Below, one piece after another: positions 1 to 9,950 of a stretch of 64,000 nt of DNA; within the stretch, counting starts at the first letter, position 1, and each line of letters opens with the position of its first letter. Location of the stretch: positions 3,224,001 through 3,288,000 of the forward strand of contig JANTQA010000033.1 of NCBI GenBank assembly GCA_027625915.1, read 5' to 3'. The notes under the pieces were generated by a model that did not search any database, was not told where the DNA came from, and saw only the letters and a list, made by a program, of their open reading frames with translations. Source of the DNA: Anaeramoeba flamelloides (Eukaryota > Metamonada > Anaeramoebidae). Position numbers and translations under genes: made by a program.

Positions 1-374
1 TTTTTTTATATTCTTCTTTAAAGAAAAATTGTAAATGAATTTGTTTTTTTTTATTTGTTATTTTTAATTTAATTTGATTTATTGATATTAACTAGCCCTT
101 TTCTATTAATAAATCTTAAAAAATTGTTTATTTCTCAAAAAAAGTAGAATATAATCCTCTCTTTGCGATATTAAAAATATCACCTATCGAGAATCACAAT
201 TAGCATATTTTTTTAATTTCACTAAAATGTATCTAGATATTTAACAATTTTAACTATACTTCATTATTGAACTTTGAGATAAATTTTTAATATCAAAAAT
301 CTGATTTATATAGTAATTATATTCTCAAGATAACGAATAAACACTTCATAGTATTAATGAAAATTATAAGTGGT

Positions 375-720
375 ATTTTATTTTTTTCATGAAATGCAGA
401 TACATTAACTGACCAAATAAATTGAAAATAAACAATAAGTAAATATGATGTTGGTTTCTTTTGATTTTTATTATTATAAAAAGAAATTCTACTCATGAAA
501 CGAAAGATCTAATTTTAATTTTTTTAAGAAAAATTAATATAATTTTAAGAAAATTTTTTACATCAAAAAAAAAAAAACTTATTAACAACTTTGCTAACAA
601 TTAGAGCAATTTCTAATAATTTCAAATTATGATTTAATATTAACTCAAAATATCCAGGGTTCTCTATTCAAAAATGATTTAACCCCGGGTATACCATTGT
701 GTTGAATTTCGAAGATTTAT
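375..720 (+). repeat. degraded copy of the CAGTGATC-end family
   Basis: This stretch matches the interior of the elements at 4360-4825, 41289-41946 and 42257-42702. Shared landmarks are a run containing ATACATTAACTGACCAA, then GGTTTCTT, and a block reading like TTCAAAAATGATTT followed by GGGTATACCATT. Its ends are eroded, so the limits are approximate. It is non-coding. Confidence 0.5.
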
Positions 721-1581
721 TGCAAAAAAAAATAATAAAGAACCCGTTTTAAGTGAAACATGTGTTGTGGAATATTACATGTACATTATTGAATAATGTG
801 AATACAATGCACCCCAATATATTAATTTATAAATATCTTTAATATATGTATGGTTGAATCCTACTACATATTCATAATCAGTAACAAGTGTACCAACTTT
901 TTTCTTTGTAGAAGTGATTAAGATCAGATATTGTGAAATCATTTTTTTTTCTTTTGTTTTTGGAAAAATCAAGTTTTTTTTATTTTAATTTTATTTTCCA
1001 AAAAACCCACTTATGTTTTCCAGGTTAATACACATAAGAAAATATTTTTTCCAATTAGCTTTTTTCATTTCATAGAGGAATTATTATATCTTTTACCGAC
1101 TGTAAATAAACTTGTATGATAATTTCACGAATAATTATTACTCTTAATAAGTACTCTGTGTTTAGTTGACTTTTACAAAATAACAAAAAAGCGAATCAAA
1201 AAAAAAAAATTATTTTAAATATTTCTATATCAGATCGGAATTACTTAAACCTTGATAAACATAAAATATTTCAAAAATTCTGACTCACTAAAATAATAAA
1301 TAAAATAAAAAAAATTCTAATATATTCAATGACAACTAATTATCAAAACTTATGAATTATTCACTTTTTAATTAATATAAAAACATAAAAGTACAACATT
1401 TTTGTAAAAATAAAACAAAAAAAAAGTAAATCAAAAATATTGAAATCTCCCTTACGAATTGTTTATATCTCAATTTCCAATGAAAAAAGGTTCAAAAGAT
1501 TTTTTTTTATTATAAATATAGGCATTTTACAAGAAATTATCTCATGAGATTGTTTAATGATTCTTGGTATTTTTGAAGATA

Positions 1582-1814
1582 CTGTTAATTGCATAATAAA
1601 AAGATCAATAGTTTCATTCTGCTTTCCCAAAAAAAAAAATTACATCCCAAGAATTAAAAGAAATCATCAAAAGTACCCAATTCTAAAAGAGAAAATTAAT
1701 CATTTAAACTTGTTTACAAGAAATAAAAATTTGAAAAGGTTTGTATGATTTTATTAAAATCTTTTTTAGGAAAGCTGAATGAAAATTATGTTTCATTTAT
1801 TTTTCAACAAATAG
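1582..1814 (+). mobile_element. ~230-bp MITE, CTGTTAATTG/CAACAAATAG family
   Basis: The left end starts CTGTTAATTGCATAATAAAA and the right end finishes TTTTTCAACAAATAG. The inner ends are inverted repeats built around TTTCATTCAGCTTTCC and its complement GGAAAGCTGAATGAAA. Three further copies occur in the window (3625-3846, 3860-4081, 18976-19202). Size, lack of a coding region and TA flanks in better copies fit a non-autonomous Tc1/mariner-type element; the superfamily is inferred. Confidence 0.7.
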
Positions 1815-3624
1815 AGGGTTTTTTTTTTCAAATTGGCTTTTAAAAAAATTTAAAAAAAAACTGATCTTCAAAAAGAAAAAAAAAATAAAAACAAAACAAA
1901 AAACAAAAAAAAAAACATTTTGTCAAATATCAATTTATTTATATCAAAAATAAAAATTTATTTTTATTATGTTGAGTTTGTTAGATTTATATTATTTGAA
2001 ATTTATTGTTGTTCTTATTAAATTGAATCTAATGAGTCAAAATTGGTTTGAATTTGCATTATTTGTTTCTTATAATTTAATGGAACTATAGATGAAAAAG
2101 TTATAAAGAATATTATTTACAAAAGATTAAAAATAAATCAAAAAAAAATTTCTGGTTAGATTGTGATGTGTGTTTCTAATTAATTGAGAAAAGAATTTGA
2201 GGTGCTTTAAAAAAGAAATAGTTTTGGATATTTTTTTTTTGAAAAAAAACAGGTTATTTTTCTCAGAAAAGAAAAGTCATTGCAGTCATGGCTTGAACTC
2301 ATTGTGGGGTGAGTTCTTTGAGACTTTTTTCTGATTTACCTGATCCATTGCTTTATTAGCCCTTAAATTAGTTGAATACAAGGGAAGTTTTAAGAGGGAA
2401 ACAAAGAGTTTATCAGGTTATTTATGACATTTTTTTTTTATTTATCAAAGCTTGCTTTTGTTGGGAATTCAAAACAAAATACGAGTGTTATAAATTTAAT
2501 TTGGTAGGAATAGAGCCAAGACAAAGAATGATAGGGTTTAATTTTTTAAGGATATTATTTTGTTTTATGAACAAATTTATAACCCCTGTAAATTTTCAAA
2601 ATAAGGAATTAGTGCTTGGGGATTAGAGTTTCAAAGGCTATGAGCGATCTTTTATTTTTTTGTTTTGTTTTTTATCAAACAAGCTATTTTAAAAAAATGT
2701 GACAAAAAAGTATTCAAAAGTATCTGTAAAATAGATGAAAAAATTGAATAGATCTATTTTCAGCGTCTTTATTAATTCCTTTTTTTGGTTACACTGTTTT
2801 CAAACTACTTGATTTATTTTGATAAAAGCATTTTTTCGAGATTAAAAAAAAAAAAAGATGTTTATTTTCTTTCTGACTAAACAAACAAAAAAAAAAGAGA
2901 ATGACTTGAGTTGAGTTAAATTTAGAAATTGGCGAGGGATCTTGTTCTCGTTTTGTTATTGTCAGAATTAAAAAAAAAGAAAAAAAAAAAAGCAAACAAA
3001 AAAAGAAAAAAAATTCAAAAAACAAAACGAACTTTGTAAAACCCAATAATTTCGGCTTTTTCTCTGAAGCATCTTCTACATAACATCATTCCATATTTCC
3101 TGATTAACCCTTGATGAGTACCACACCTACGACTTTTGGGATTGAAAATGCAATAAAATAAAAAATAACATAAATTAAATCAGATATTTTTAATTTTTGG
3201 CTTGTTGTTTCCAAACAAAAAAAAGAAAACAAAAACTAAAGTCAAAAAAGGATTACCAAGTACGAGATCCTTTTCCAAAATTTTTTGATTTATTTCTCCA
3301 TGTTTTTCCCATGTTAGATAAGTGTATTTATTAAAATTGACTTTTGTTAAAAAAAAAAACCGAATAATTAAAAATTAAAAAAATGAGTTTTAAATCCTTC
3401 AAACACGACAAGAATAGCACAAAAATTGTAGTAACTTTATAAACTTAGCAAGAGTTTGTTTTTTTGAAATTGTTTCAAATTTTGTGAGGAATTAACAGAT
3501 CAAAATTCAACAACTTTCCATTTAAAAAAATTTCCAAGTCAAATTTTTAATTAAATATAATTTAAACAACTTTCATCTTATCAATTTTCATAAAAAGAGT
3601 TTCAGATTATTGAAATCTAACATA

Positions 3625-3846
3625 CTGTTAATTGTAAAATAAAAAGATCAAAATTTTCATTTAGCTTTCCATAAAATCACATACCAAGAATTAAAGTAAA
3701 TTATCTAAGACCCCAATTCTCAAAGGTAAATTATTAATTTAAGCTAGTTTTAAGAATTAAAAATTTGAAATGGTTATATGATTTTATAAATTACAATTTT
3801 GGAAAGCTGAATGAAAATTTAGTTCCATTTATTTTGCAACAAATAG
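3625..3846 (+). mobile_element. 222-bp MITE, CTGTTAATTG/CAACAAATAG family
   Basis: This is the cleanest copy of the family. It is bounded by TA dinucleotides on both sides (3623-3624 and 3847-3848), as expected for the TA target duplication of Tc1/mariner elements. Imperfect ~50-bp terminal inverted repeats contain CATTTAGCTTTCC on the left and GGAAAGCTGAATG on the right. It is non-coding. Confidence 0.75.
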
Positions 3847-3859
3847 TATTTTTCAAATC

Positions 3860-4081
3860 ATGTTAATTGTAAAATAAAAAGATCAAAATTTTCATTTAGT
3901 TTTCAAAAAAAAACACATCTCTTTAGAATTAAAAAACATCAAAAAAGTACTCATTCTCAGAAGTGAAACTGATAAATTAAAGCTTCTATTCAGAATGAAA
4001 AATTTGAAAGGTTCATTGGTTTATTAGTCTTTTTTGGAAAGTTGAATGAAAATTTTGTTCGATTTATTTTGCAACAAATAG
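3860..4081 (+). mobile_element. 222-bp MITE, same family, adjacent copy
   Basis: This second copy lies about 13 bp after the one at 3625-3846 and in the same orientation. It starts TGTTAATTGTAAAATAAAAA and ends GCAACAAATAG, followed by TA. The two differ at many positions, so the pair could be separate insertions or an old duplication. Confidence 0.72.
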
Positions 4082-4359
4082 TATATTTTTTATTTCAATA
4101 ACTATCAGAAATTTCAATTAATTTCAAATTGGTCATCTTTTGTTAATTCATATTTTTTTACCCTTTATTGTGACTGATAAAAGTTTGTATCAATCATTTG
4201 AAATCTGAAAAAAATATGAAAGAATACCTGAGACTGAAATCTTGCAGACCGTAAGGCTGAAAGTTCGAAAAAGTCTTGAAATTATTTGTATGGGTTGTGC
4301 TATTCTTGAAGTGAAGTACTAATGGAAAAAAATGGGATCTTTTTCGAGTAAATTATAAT

Positions 4360-4825
4360 AGTCAAAATAAAGCCGGCAAAAAAATTTAATGCGTGTTTCA
4401 AAATAAAAAGCGTGTTTTTTTGTTATAGAAGACCAATACATTAACCAATCAAAGAAAATGATAATAAACCCTAAAAAAATATAGCACTGGTTTCTTAAAG
4501 TTCTATTATTTAATATAAAATTCTAAAAATGAAGTATCAAATTACAAAATTTATCTCAAAAAATAGAATAAATTTTTAAAAAAATTTTAATCATCAAAAA
4601 AACATGAAAATACAGAGAAAATTATCAAAAATTTTCAACTATTTGAATTAATAATTTAAATTTTACTTAAAATAACCAGACCTTTACTTTCAAAATTGAT
4701 TTGAACTTAGGTATACTATTTGGTAGTAGATTGGATGTTGCCTTGGTACAAGAAGAAAAAAAAAGAACGGATAATATTTCGAAACATGGATTATAGTCTT
4801 TGGGCACGCATTATTTTGATCACTG
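4360..4825 (+). mobile_element. ~466-bp element with CAGTGATCAAAATAATGC end
   Basis: Read on the minus strand, the right end is TA then CAGTGATCAAAATAATGCGT and GCCC. The left end has a related shorter form, AGTCAAAATAAAGCC. Ends beginning CAGTG next to TA are typical of Tc1/mariner elements. It is near-colinear with 42257-42702 (reversed) and 41289-41946. There is no transposase, so it is non-autonomous. Confidence 0.7.
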
Positions 4826-6241
4826 TAGTTTAATTTTGGGTGTCTTGTTAATGGTTCTTTGATCTTGTAAACTATTAAAAGCCTTTTCACCAACCGAAAA
4901 CATTTACAGAAAAACCATTCCTATAGTCACAATAACATTCTAAGAGAATTAACTGTCCGGAAATTAAGGTTGTCACAAATTCATGGTTTTTTTCCAAGTG
5001 TTTTATTAGCACAAAAAGAAGGCAGTTCAGAATAATATTGATTTTAAGGGAAAATCAAATGAAATACAATTAACTTTTGGTTTTGAAATATATTTTTTGA
5101 AGATTATAGATCTTTAAAACTCTATTTATGCGATACCTTACACAAGAGGATATTCCTTATCGATGACTGTTATTGGAATATAAAATTGGAAATAATTTTC
5201 TCATTATTTTCTTTAACAAATAAAGTTTTCAAAGAAATACTTGAAATAAATTGTAAGTTTTTATCTCTAATTATTTGTTTGGTACTTTTTGATGATATAC
5301 TTTTGGTATTATTTGTAATCCGAACAAAGAAAACTAAATCAAACTCAAATTTCAATATTGAAAAAACAAGAAAACCCCCTTTAATTTAATCCCATTCAAT
5401 TTCAAACATAGCATTAAGTTTCTTTTTCCAAAATATTCACTTTCAGAATACAAAGAAAAACTTTAACTTAATTTTTATTTCTCAACATTTCCTCAAGTTT
5501 ATTACATTAATGTACAGTTAGCTATAAATAAAATCTACTAGTAAAATTTCATATTAAATTCATAAAAAATTCACGATATCTTGAAAAGGAAAAATGGTAT
5601 AAAAATCTGATTACTATAAGGCCAAACTTTCCTAAAATCCTATTTTCAGAAATGAATTATTGTATTTAAAAGTTTGATCCAGTTTTCTCATTTTCGAAAA
5701 GTTCAAAATTCAACATATTTCTGAATTATTGTATAAAAAATTATTTTCTTTGAAAGAAAAAAGAAATCTTATTGTCTGTAAATGAAGTGAACTATTATAC
5801 ACTTTATTAATAAAATCACTGAATTTTTTTAATAATAGAGTCTAAAAAATCTACTTAATTTAAAAAAAAAATGACAATAATTTGTTTAAACTTGAATAAA
5901 ATATAATTTTTTATTGAAAGAACAGTTCAAATCAATTTTTTTCTCTTTATTAAATAAAAAAAAATACCAGAAAAAAAAATCAAACAACCCAATTTAATAT
6001 CGGCCCCTCATAAAAAAAAAAAAAAAACTTTTTTAGATAAGAAATTATACGAAAAAGTTATTCTTAGAAAATATACACAGAAACTCTTCAACATGGTGAA
6101 TCAAAATTATAAAATTTACTGCACTTGTCGGGATTTTTTTATCAAAGCTCTTATGGTTAGAAAACTTAAGGTAATATGGAAAAAATAATAAAAATAAAAT
6201 GAAAATAAAAAATCCTATAAATTATAAAAAATATATAAATT

Positions 6242-6377
6242 GGGGCACCCAGTGCCCCCACTCTGAGAGTCGTGGAATACCAATGGTTAATCACGGAATG
6301 TAGAATTTTTATCTATAAGCGATAAACTATCTATCTGGGTTTTTGCTCCTCCTGTGTATTCAGGACTAGGATAGTTT
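6242..6377. ncRNA. candidate structured RNA in a GC-rich island
   Basis: This short island is far richer in G+C than the surrounding DNA. It holds a perfect 7-bp hairpin (GGGGCAC 6242-6248 with GTGCCCC 6252-6258), a perfect short palindrome ACTCTGAGAGT (6260-6270), a stem CGTG/CACG (6271-6274 with 6292-6295), and an 8-bp long-range stem AAACTATC/GATAGTTT (6324-6331 with 6370-6377) enclosing a 5-bp hairpin TCCTG/CAGGA (6350-6354 with 6361-6365). No open frame explains it. I compared it by eye with U1, U2, U4, U5, U6, 5S and SRP landmarks and found no match. Strand and identity are unknown, and it might instead be part of a mobile element. Confidence 0.35.
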
Positions 6378-6949
6378 CTATTTGGTTATGAAAATGATAA
6401 ATTTATTTTTTACAAATATTTTAATTATTTTTCTTATAAACTTTTTTTTATTTGATGATATTTCTTTAATTACTCCTTGCTATAAATAAATAAAAAAAAA
6501 TACTTTTTTAAAACCTGGAAAATTCAACATATAATCTAAGAAACACTTTTAAATTTGATTATTTATAATTAATAATTAATAAACCAATCTTAATTTTTCA
6601 AGACGTTATTATAATACACAAAAATTAGAATTAATCAATATAATATATTCATGTTTTCTCAATTTTTTAAAGATTTTCTAACAAATAAAACGAAATCAAA
6701 TTAATAATTCTAATAAAAAAAAATTAAATAACTGATTTTATCAAAAAACTAATTTTAGTGCTAATAGTTCCTTATTTATACTCTGGATATTTGAAAAGGA
6801 ATATTGGCTAATCTTTTAAATTTCAAGAAATTTAATAAATATTTGTGAATAAAATAAGTCGATCAATTTTTTTAGATCTTTCAAGGATCCAGTATTTGAT
6901 TTATTTTTTTATTATACATTTAAAATAAGATGAAAGGTCCAAGGTTATT

Positions 6950-7233
6950 TATCCAGATATACTCTCCAAAATTACAAGTCATTAAAACCTATATAGGATA
7001 ATCTTTTTTCATATTTCTCTTTTTCTAATTGGATCCAAAAACCCAAACAAAATTAGATCAGATCTCTTGACTTAGAATTTAATTAGGAAAATCAACTCTT
7101 TTAAAAATAAGAACTCATTTCTCTAAAGTTGATAAATGAAGTTTCTTATCTAGTTTAAGTGTATCCTGGTTTCCCTAATTACTCTATTACCTTTGGGAAA
7201 AAAATATAAAAGAGTTACTAGTCCCTTAAGTGT
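6950..7233 (+). repeat. dispersed repeat flanking the foldback
   Basis: This block is similar to the reverse complement of about 62950-63250 and more weakly to 13080-13260. Shared landmarks in order are GATCCAAAAACCC, AACTCTTTTAAAAATAA, CATTTCTCTAAAGTTGATAA and TAATTACTCTATT. Its outer edge carries ACAAGTCATTA and GATAATCTTTT, also present at the right edge of the foldback at 7234-7783, so both may be parts of one larger family. Confidence 0.6.
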
Positions 7234-7783
7234 TACAATTCCTGGAATCTAAAAAAAATATTATCTCGTGTAGGGTGTAATGAAATGTAAATTTGGTTTT
7301 TAGCTGATCGATCTTGAACTTGATATGAGTTTTAATAGTAGTTCAAAATAGTAATTTTTAGGAATTTATTTTTTTTTCTTTCGAAATCCAAATTGAAGAA
7401 CATAAGATTAATTTATTGGTAATTGTTTAAGAATAAATGTAGATTTTTGGGTTTTAGAAGAAAAATCTCTTTTACTTTTTATTCAATTAACAAAATAAAT
7501 AAAATTCTGTTTATAAAAGATCCAGATAAAACCAAACCAAATTAAAAATTTCAATTAAAAACCCAAAAATCTACATTTATTCTTAAACAATTACCAATAA
7601 ATTAATCTTATGTTCTTCAATTTGGATTTCGAAAGAAAAAAAAATAAATTCCTAAAAATTGCCATATTGGGCTACTATTAAAACTCATATCAAGTTCAAG
7701 ATCGATCAGCTAAAAACCAAATTTACAAGTCATTACACCCTACTCAAGATAATCTTTGATCTTAGATTTCAGGAATTGTAAAC
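7234..7783. mobile_element. 550-bp foldback element with long inverted arms
   Basis: The left arm (about 7234-7457) and right arm (about 7557-7783) are inverted copies of each other, near-perfect over the inner ~190 bp. Landmarks are GGTTTTTAGCTGATCGATC on the left matched by GATCGATCAGCTAAAAACC on the right, and TTAAGAATAAATGTAG matched by CTACATTTATTCTTAA. The spacer is about 100 bp, and the outer ~35 bp are more diverged. It is non-coding. The high arm identity suggests recent origin or gene conversion between the arms. Confidence 0.85.
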
Positions 7784-8165
7784 CTTAAAATAACTGATAC
7801 ACTTTGAAAAAATTTTAAAGAAAAAAATCTTTTTGATTGATTTCTTTTGGGATATTAAATGCTGGTTTTTAGCAAATGACTTCAAAGTTAAATTTTACAA
7901 GAAGAATACTTTTTACGAATCTTTTGATTGTCTTTTTGTATTTAATAAATTACGTAATTTTTAATAACCCGATCAAGAAAATATTGATAAGAGATCCGCA
8001 ATCTAATTCAAACAAATAATAACAAAACAACACTACACAACTACTCAATACTAAGATCACAAACCAGTTTCAACACATTAACTAAATAAGATTCATTCAC
8101 AAATCATTTTTTGTACTTGTTGTTTTTATTTTTCAAAATTATTTTAACAAAATTAAGACAATCCA

Positions 8166-8684
8166 ATGAGATTACTACAATGTGCGTTCTGTGGGGCAAC
8201 ATGTTATCCAGGAAGAGGATCTCTCTACGTTCGAAATGATTCCAAGATGTTTCGATTTTGTAAAAAGAAATGCAAAAAACACTTTTTCATGAAACATAAC
8301 CCACAAAGAACCAAGTGGACCAAAACCTTTCGACAGCAATCCGGAAAGGAGTTAGCCATGGACACAACTTTTGAATTTGAAAAAAGACGTAACCAACCAA
8401 TTCGCTATAACCGTGAGCAAGTCAAAAAAACAATTAAAGCAATGAAAATTGTTTCCGAAATTAAATCAAAAAGACAAGACAGGTTTTATGACCAAAGAAT
8501 GAAATCGAAAAAGAAATTACAGGTCAACAACAAACTCAGAGAAATTCAACAAGGAATCAATTTAGTCATTCCTCCTATTTTGAGAAAAGAAGATCAACAA
8601 ATCATTTTACCAGAAAAAGAAAAAGAAATTCAAGATAATATCGAAAGCGTTATTGTGAAAAATGAAAAGAAGAAGAAAAACTAA
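8166..8684 (+). CDS. RLP24: ribosome biogenesis protein RLP24 (RSL24D1), 172 aa
   Basis: This is the eL24-like assembly factor that sits on nucleolar and nuclear pre-60S particles and is exchanged for ribosomal protein eL24 in the cytoplasm; in yeast it recruits the AAA-ATPase Drg1 (family knowledge). The sequence shows the N-terminal zinc ribbon with C6-x2-C9 and C32-x3-C36, the signature HNPQRTKWTKTFRQQSGKE at about residues 44-62, the RNQPIRYNRE stretch, and a Lys-rich charged C-terminus. The length is close to the human protein (163 aa) and shorter than yeast (199 aa). It has no intron. The start is fixed because the first Met opens the zinc ribbon with the expected MRLxxCxFC. A possible AATAAA lies at 8750-8755, though this is weak evidence in such AT-rich DNA. 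The identification is secure. Confidence 0.95.
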   Translation: MRLLQCAFCGATCYPGRGSLYVRNDSKMFRFCKKKCKKHFFMKHNPQRTKWTKTFRQQSGKELAMDTTFEFEKRRNQPIRYNREQVKKTIKAMKIVSEIKSKRQDRFYDQRMKSKKKLQVNNKLREIQQGINLVIPPILRKEDQQIILPEKEKEIQDNIESVIVKNEKKKKN

Positions 8685-9184
8685 ACCTTTCTCGGTCAAG
8701 TACCAATTTATTTATTTTTTGTTTTATCCAATTGTCATTCAATTCCAAAAATAAATCAATTAATTCATTAACTAATTAATGAGTTGAATTTTTAGATTAA
8801 ATTTTCTTGCTTGTTTGCTTGTTTTTTTATTTTTCTTTTTTTTTCAATTGATTTAAGGATTACAGTTCTTGAAATTGGAAAAAAGAATATTTTGAGTTTG
8901 TAATTATCACTCAATCTTTAGATTATAAAACCACCTTTTATCCAAAGGTAAAAAAATATTCTACAAAAAAAAACAGAAGAAATTGGTCAAAATTATCAAA
9001 AATCGATTTTTGATCAAAAAAAATTATCTTTTTGATTTTTTTGTTTTTTCAATCGAAAAATGTTTTTACTTTTTAGGTTTTCTTCTTCATCTTTAATGAA
9101 AAAAGAATTTTTATTTGAAAAGTTGATAGTTTTTCAAAGAAGGAACAAAATATTGTTAAAAATTTACTTTTGATTAAATCATAC

Positions 9185-9588
9185 ATCCGTCCCAAGGCTA
9201 TCGTGAAATTTTATATGAATCAAAATTTGATGTTGATATGAAATTTTTAAAAGCTGCCTATAATAAGAATAAGAAAGCTTATATTGACAATACTTTTTCT
9301 TAAATGAGTTGATATGAAAAATATTCTTCTAATGTGATCCAAAAATAAATTCATTTTTTTCAGTGTAAATTTTCTGTAATTTCTTATGGAATTTTTGATG
9401 TTTAGAGTCATTTTGGGTTCTTTAAAATTTATTTTTTTGAAAATCAGAAAAAATTCTTGAATATTGACTCATTTAGAATTTTTTTTTTCAATATGAGCTT
9501 TGTTATTCTTATATTCAACTTTTTCAAAATCTATATCAACATCAAAATTTGATATTGTTAAAATTTCACGGTAGCTTTGGATCGACTG
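9185..9588. mobile_element. 404-bp TA-flanked foldback MITE
   Basis: TA dinucleotides flank both ends (9183-9184 and 9589-9590). The outer ends read CATCCGTCCCAAGGCTA and, from the other side, CAGTCGATCCAAAGCTA. Inverted arms of about 130-150 bp carry ATCAAAATTTGATGTTGATAT and related sequence, and meet across a short centre. A second copy lies at 37650-38049. TA targets and CAGTC-like ends suggest the Tc1/mariner superfamily. It is non-coding. Confidence 0.78.
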
Positions 9589-9589
9589 T

Positions 9590-9950
9590 ACCAATGCAAA
9601 TAAATCAAGGGTGTGTTAAAAATTTTGTTGAGAGCAAAACAAAAAAAAATGTATTAGTAAATTTGTTGAAATTCGACAGGAATATTGATCGATCAAAGGA
9701 TAAATAACTACCAACTAATTTTATTTGAGTTCAACTCTTTCGAACAACTCAACTTTAACATAATATCAATTGTTGAAAAATTTTTTGATCGAAAGTAACA
9801 AAACAATTAACCCAAAAAAATACAATATAAAAAAAATTCAAAAAAATTCAAAAAAGTTTTTTTATTTATTTTCATATATTGAATCAATGCAAAAAAAATG
9901 ATTTCAAATCATTTAAATTGGGTTTAGGACTCTAAAATTATAAGAAGAAG
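9590..9950 (+). repeat. dispersed repeat with GAGAGCAAAACAAAA and GATCGATCAAA
   Basis: Landmarks in order are GTGTGTTAAAAATTTTG, GAGAGCAAAACAAAA, AATATTGATCGATCAAA, GAGTTCAACTC and TTGTTGAAAAATTTTTTGATCG. The same order occurs at 24930-25460 and, reversed, at 36940-37500. This copy starts right at the end of the foldback at 9185-9588 and lacks the left third of the family, so the foldback may have inserted into it. Confidence 0.65.

Larger units (their letters stand above)
1..8165. other. gene-poor spacer upstream of RLP24
   Basis: No convincing gene was found on either strand in this very AT-rich stretch. Open frames here are short, rich in Phe, Lys and Ile, and lack similarity I recognise. 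It holds several short inverted-repeat elements, a dispersed repeat, a large foldback and a GC-rich hairpin cluster, each listed separately. The remainder (roughly 1-370, 725-1580, 1815-3620 and 4830-6240) shows only A/T homopolymers and unique AT-rich sequence. Confidence 0.7.

Noticed and set aside
2372-2626. 84-codon plus-strand frame with somewhat varied composition
   Set aside because: It starts at TTG, not ATG, has no recognisable domain, and lies in spacer DNA without a clear splice context.
5170-5389. Overlapping short open frames on both strands
   Set aside because: They mirror each other, have AT-driven composition, and match nothing.
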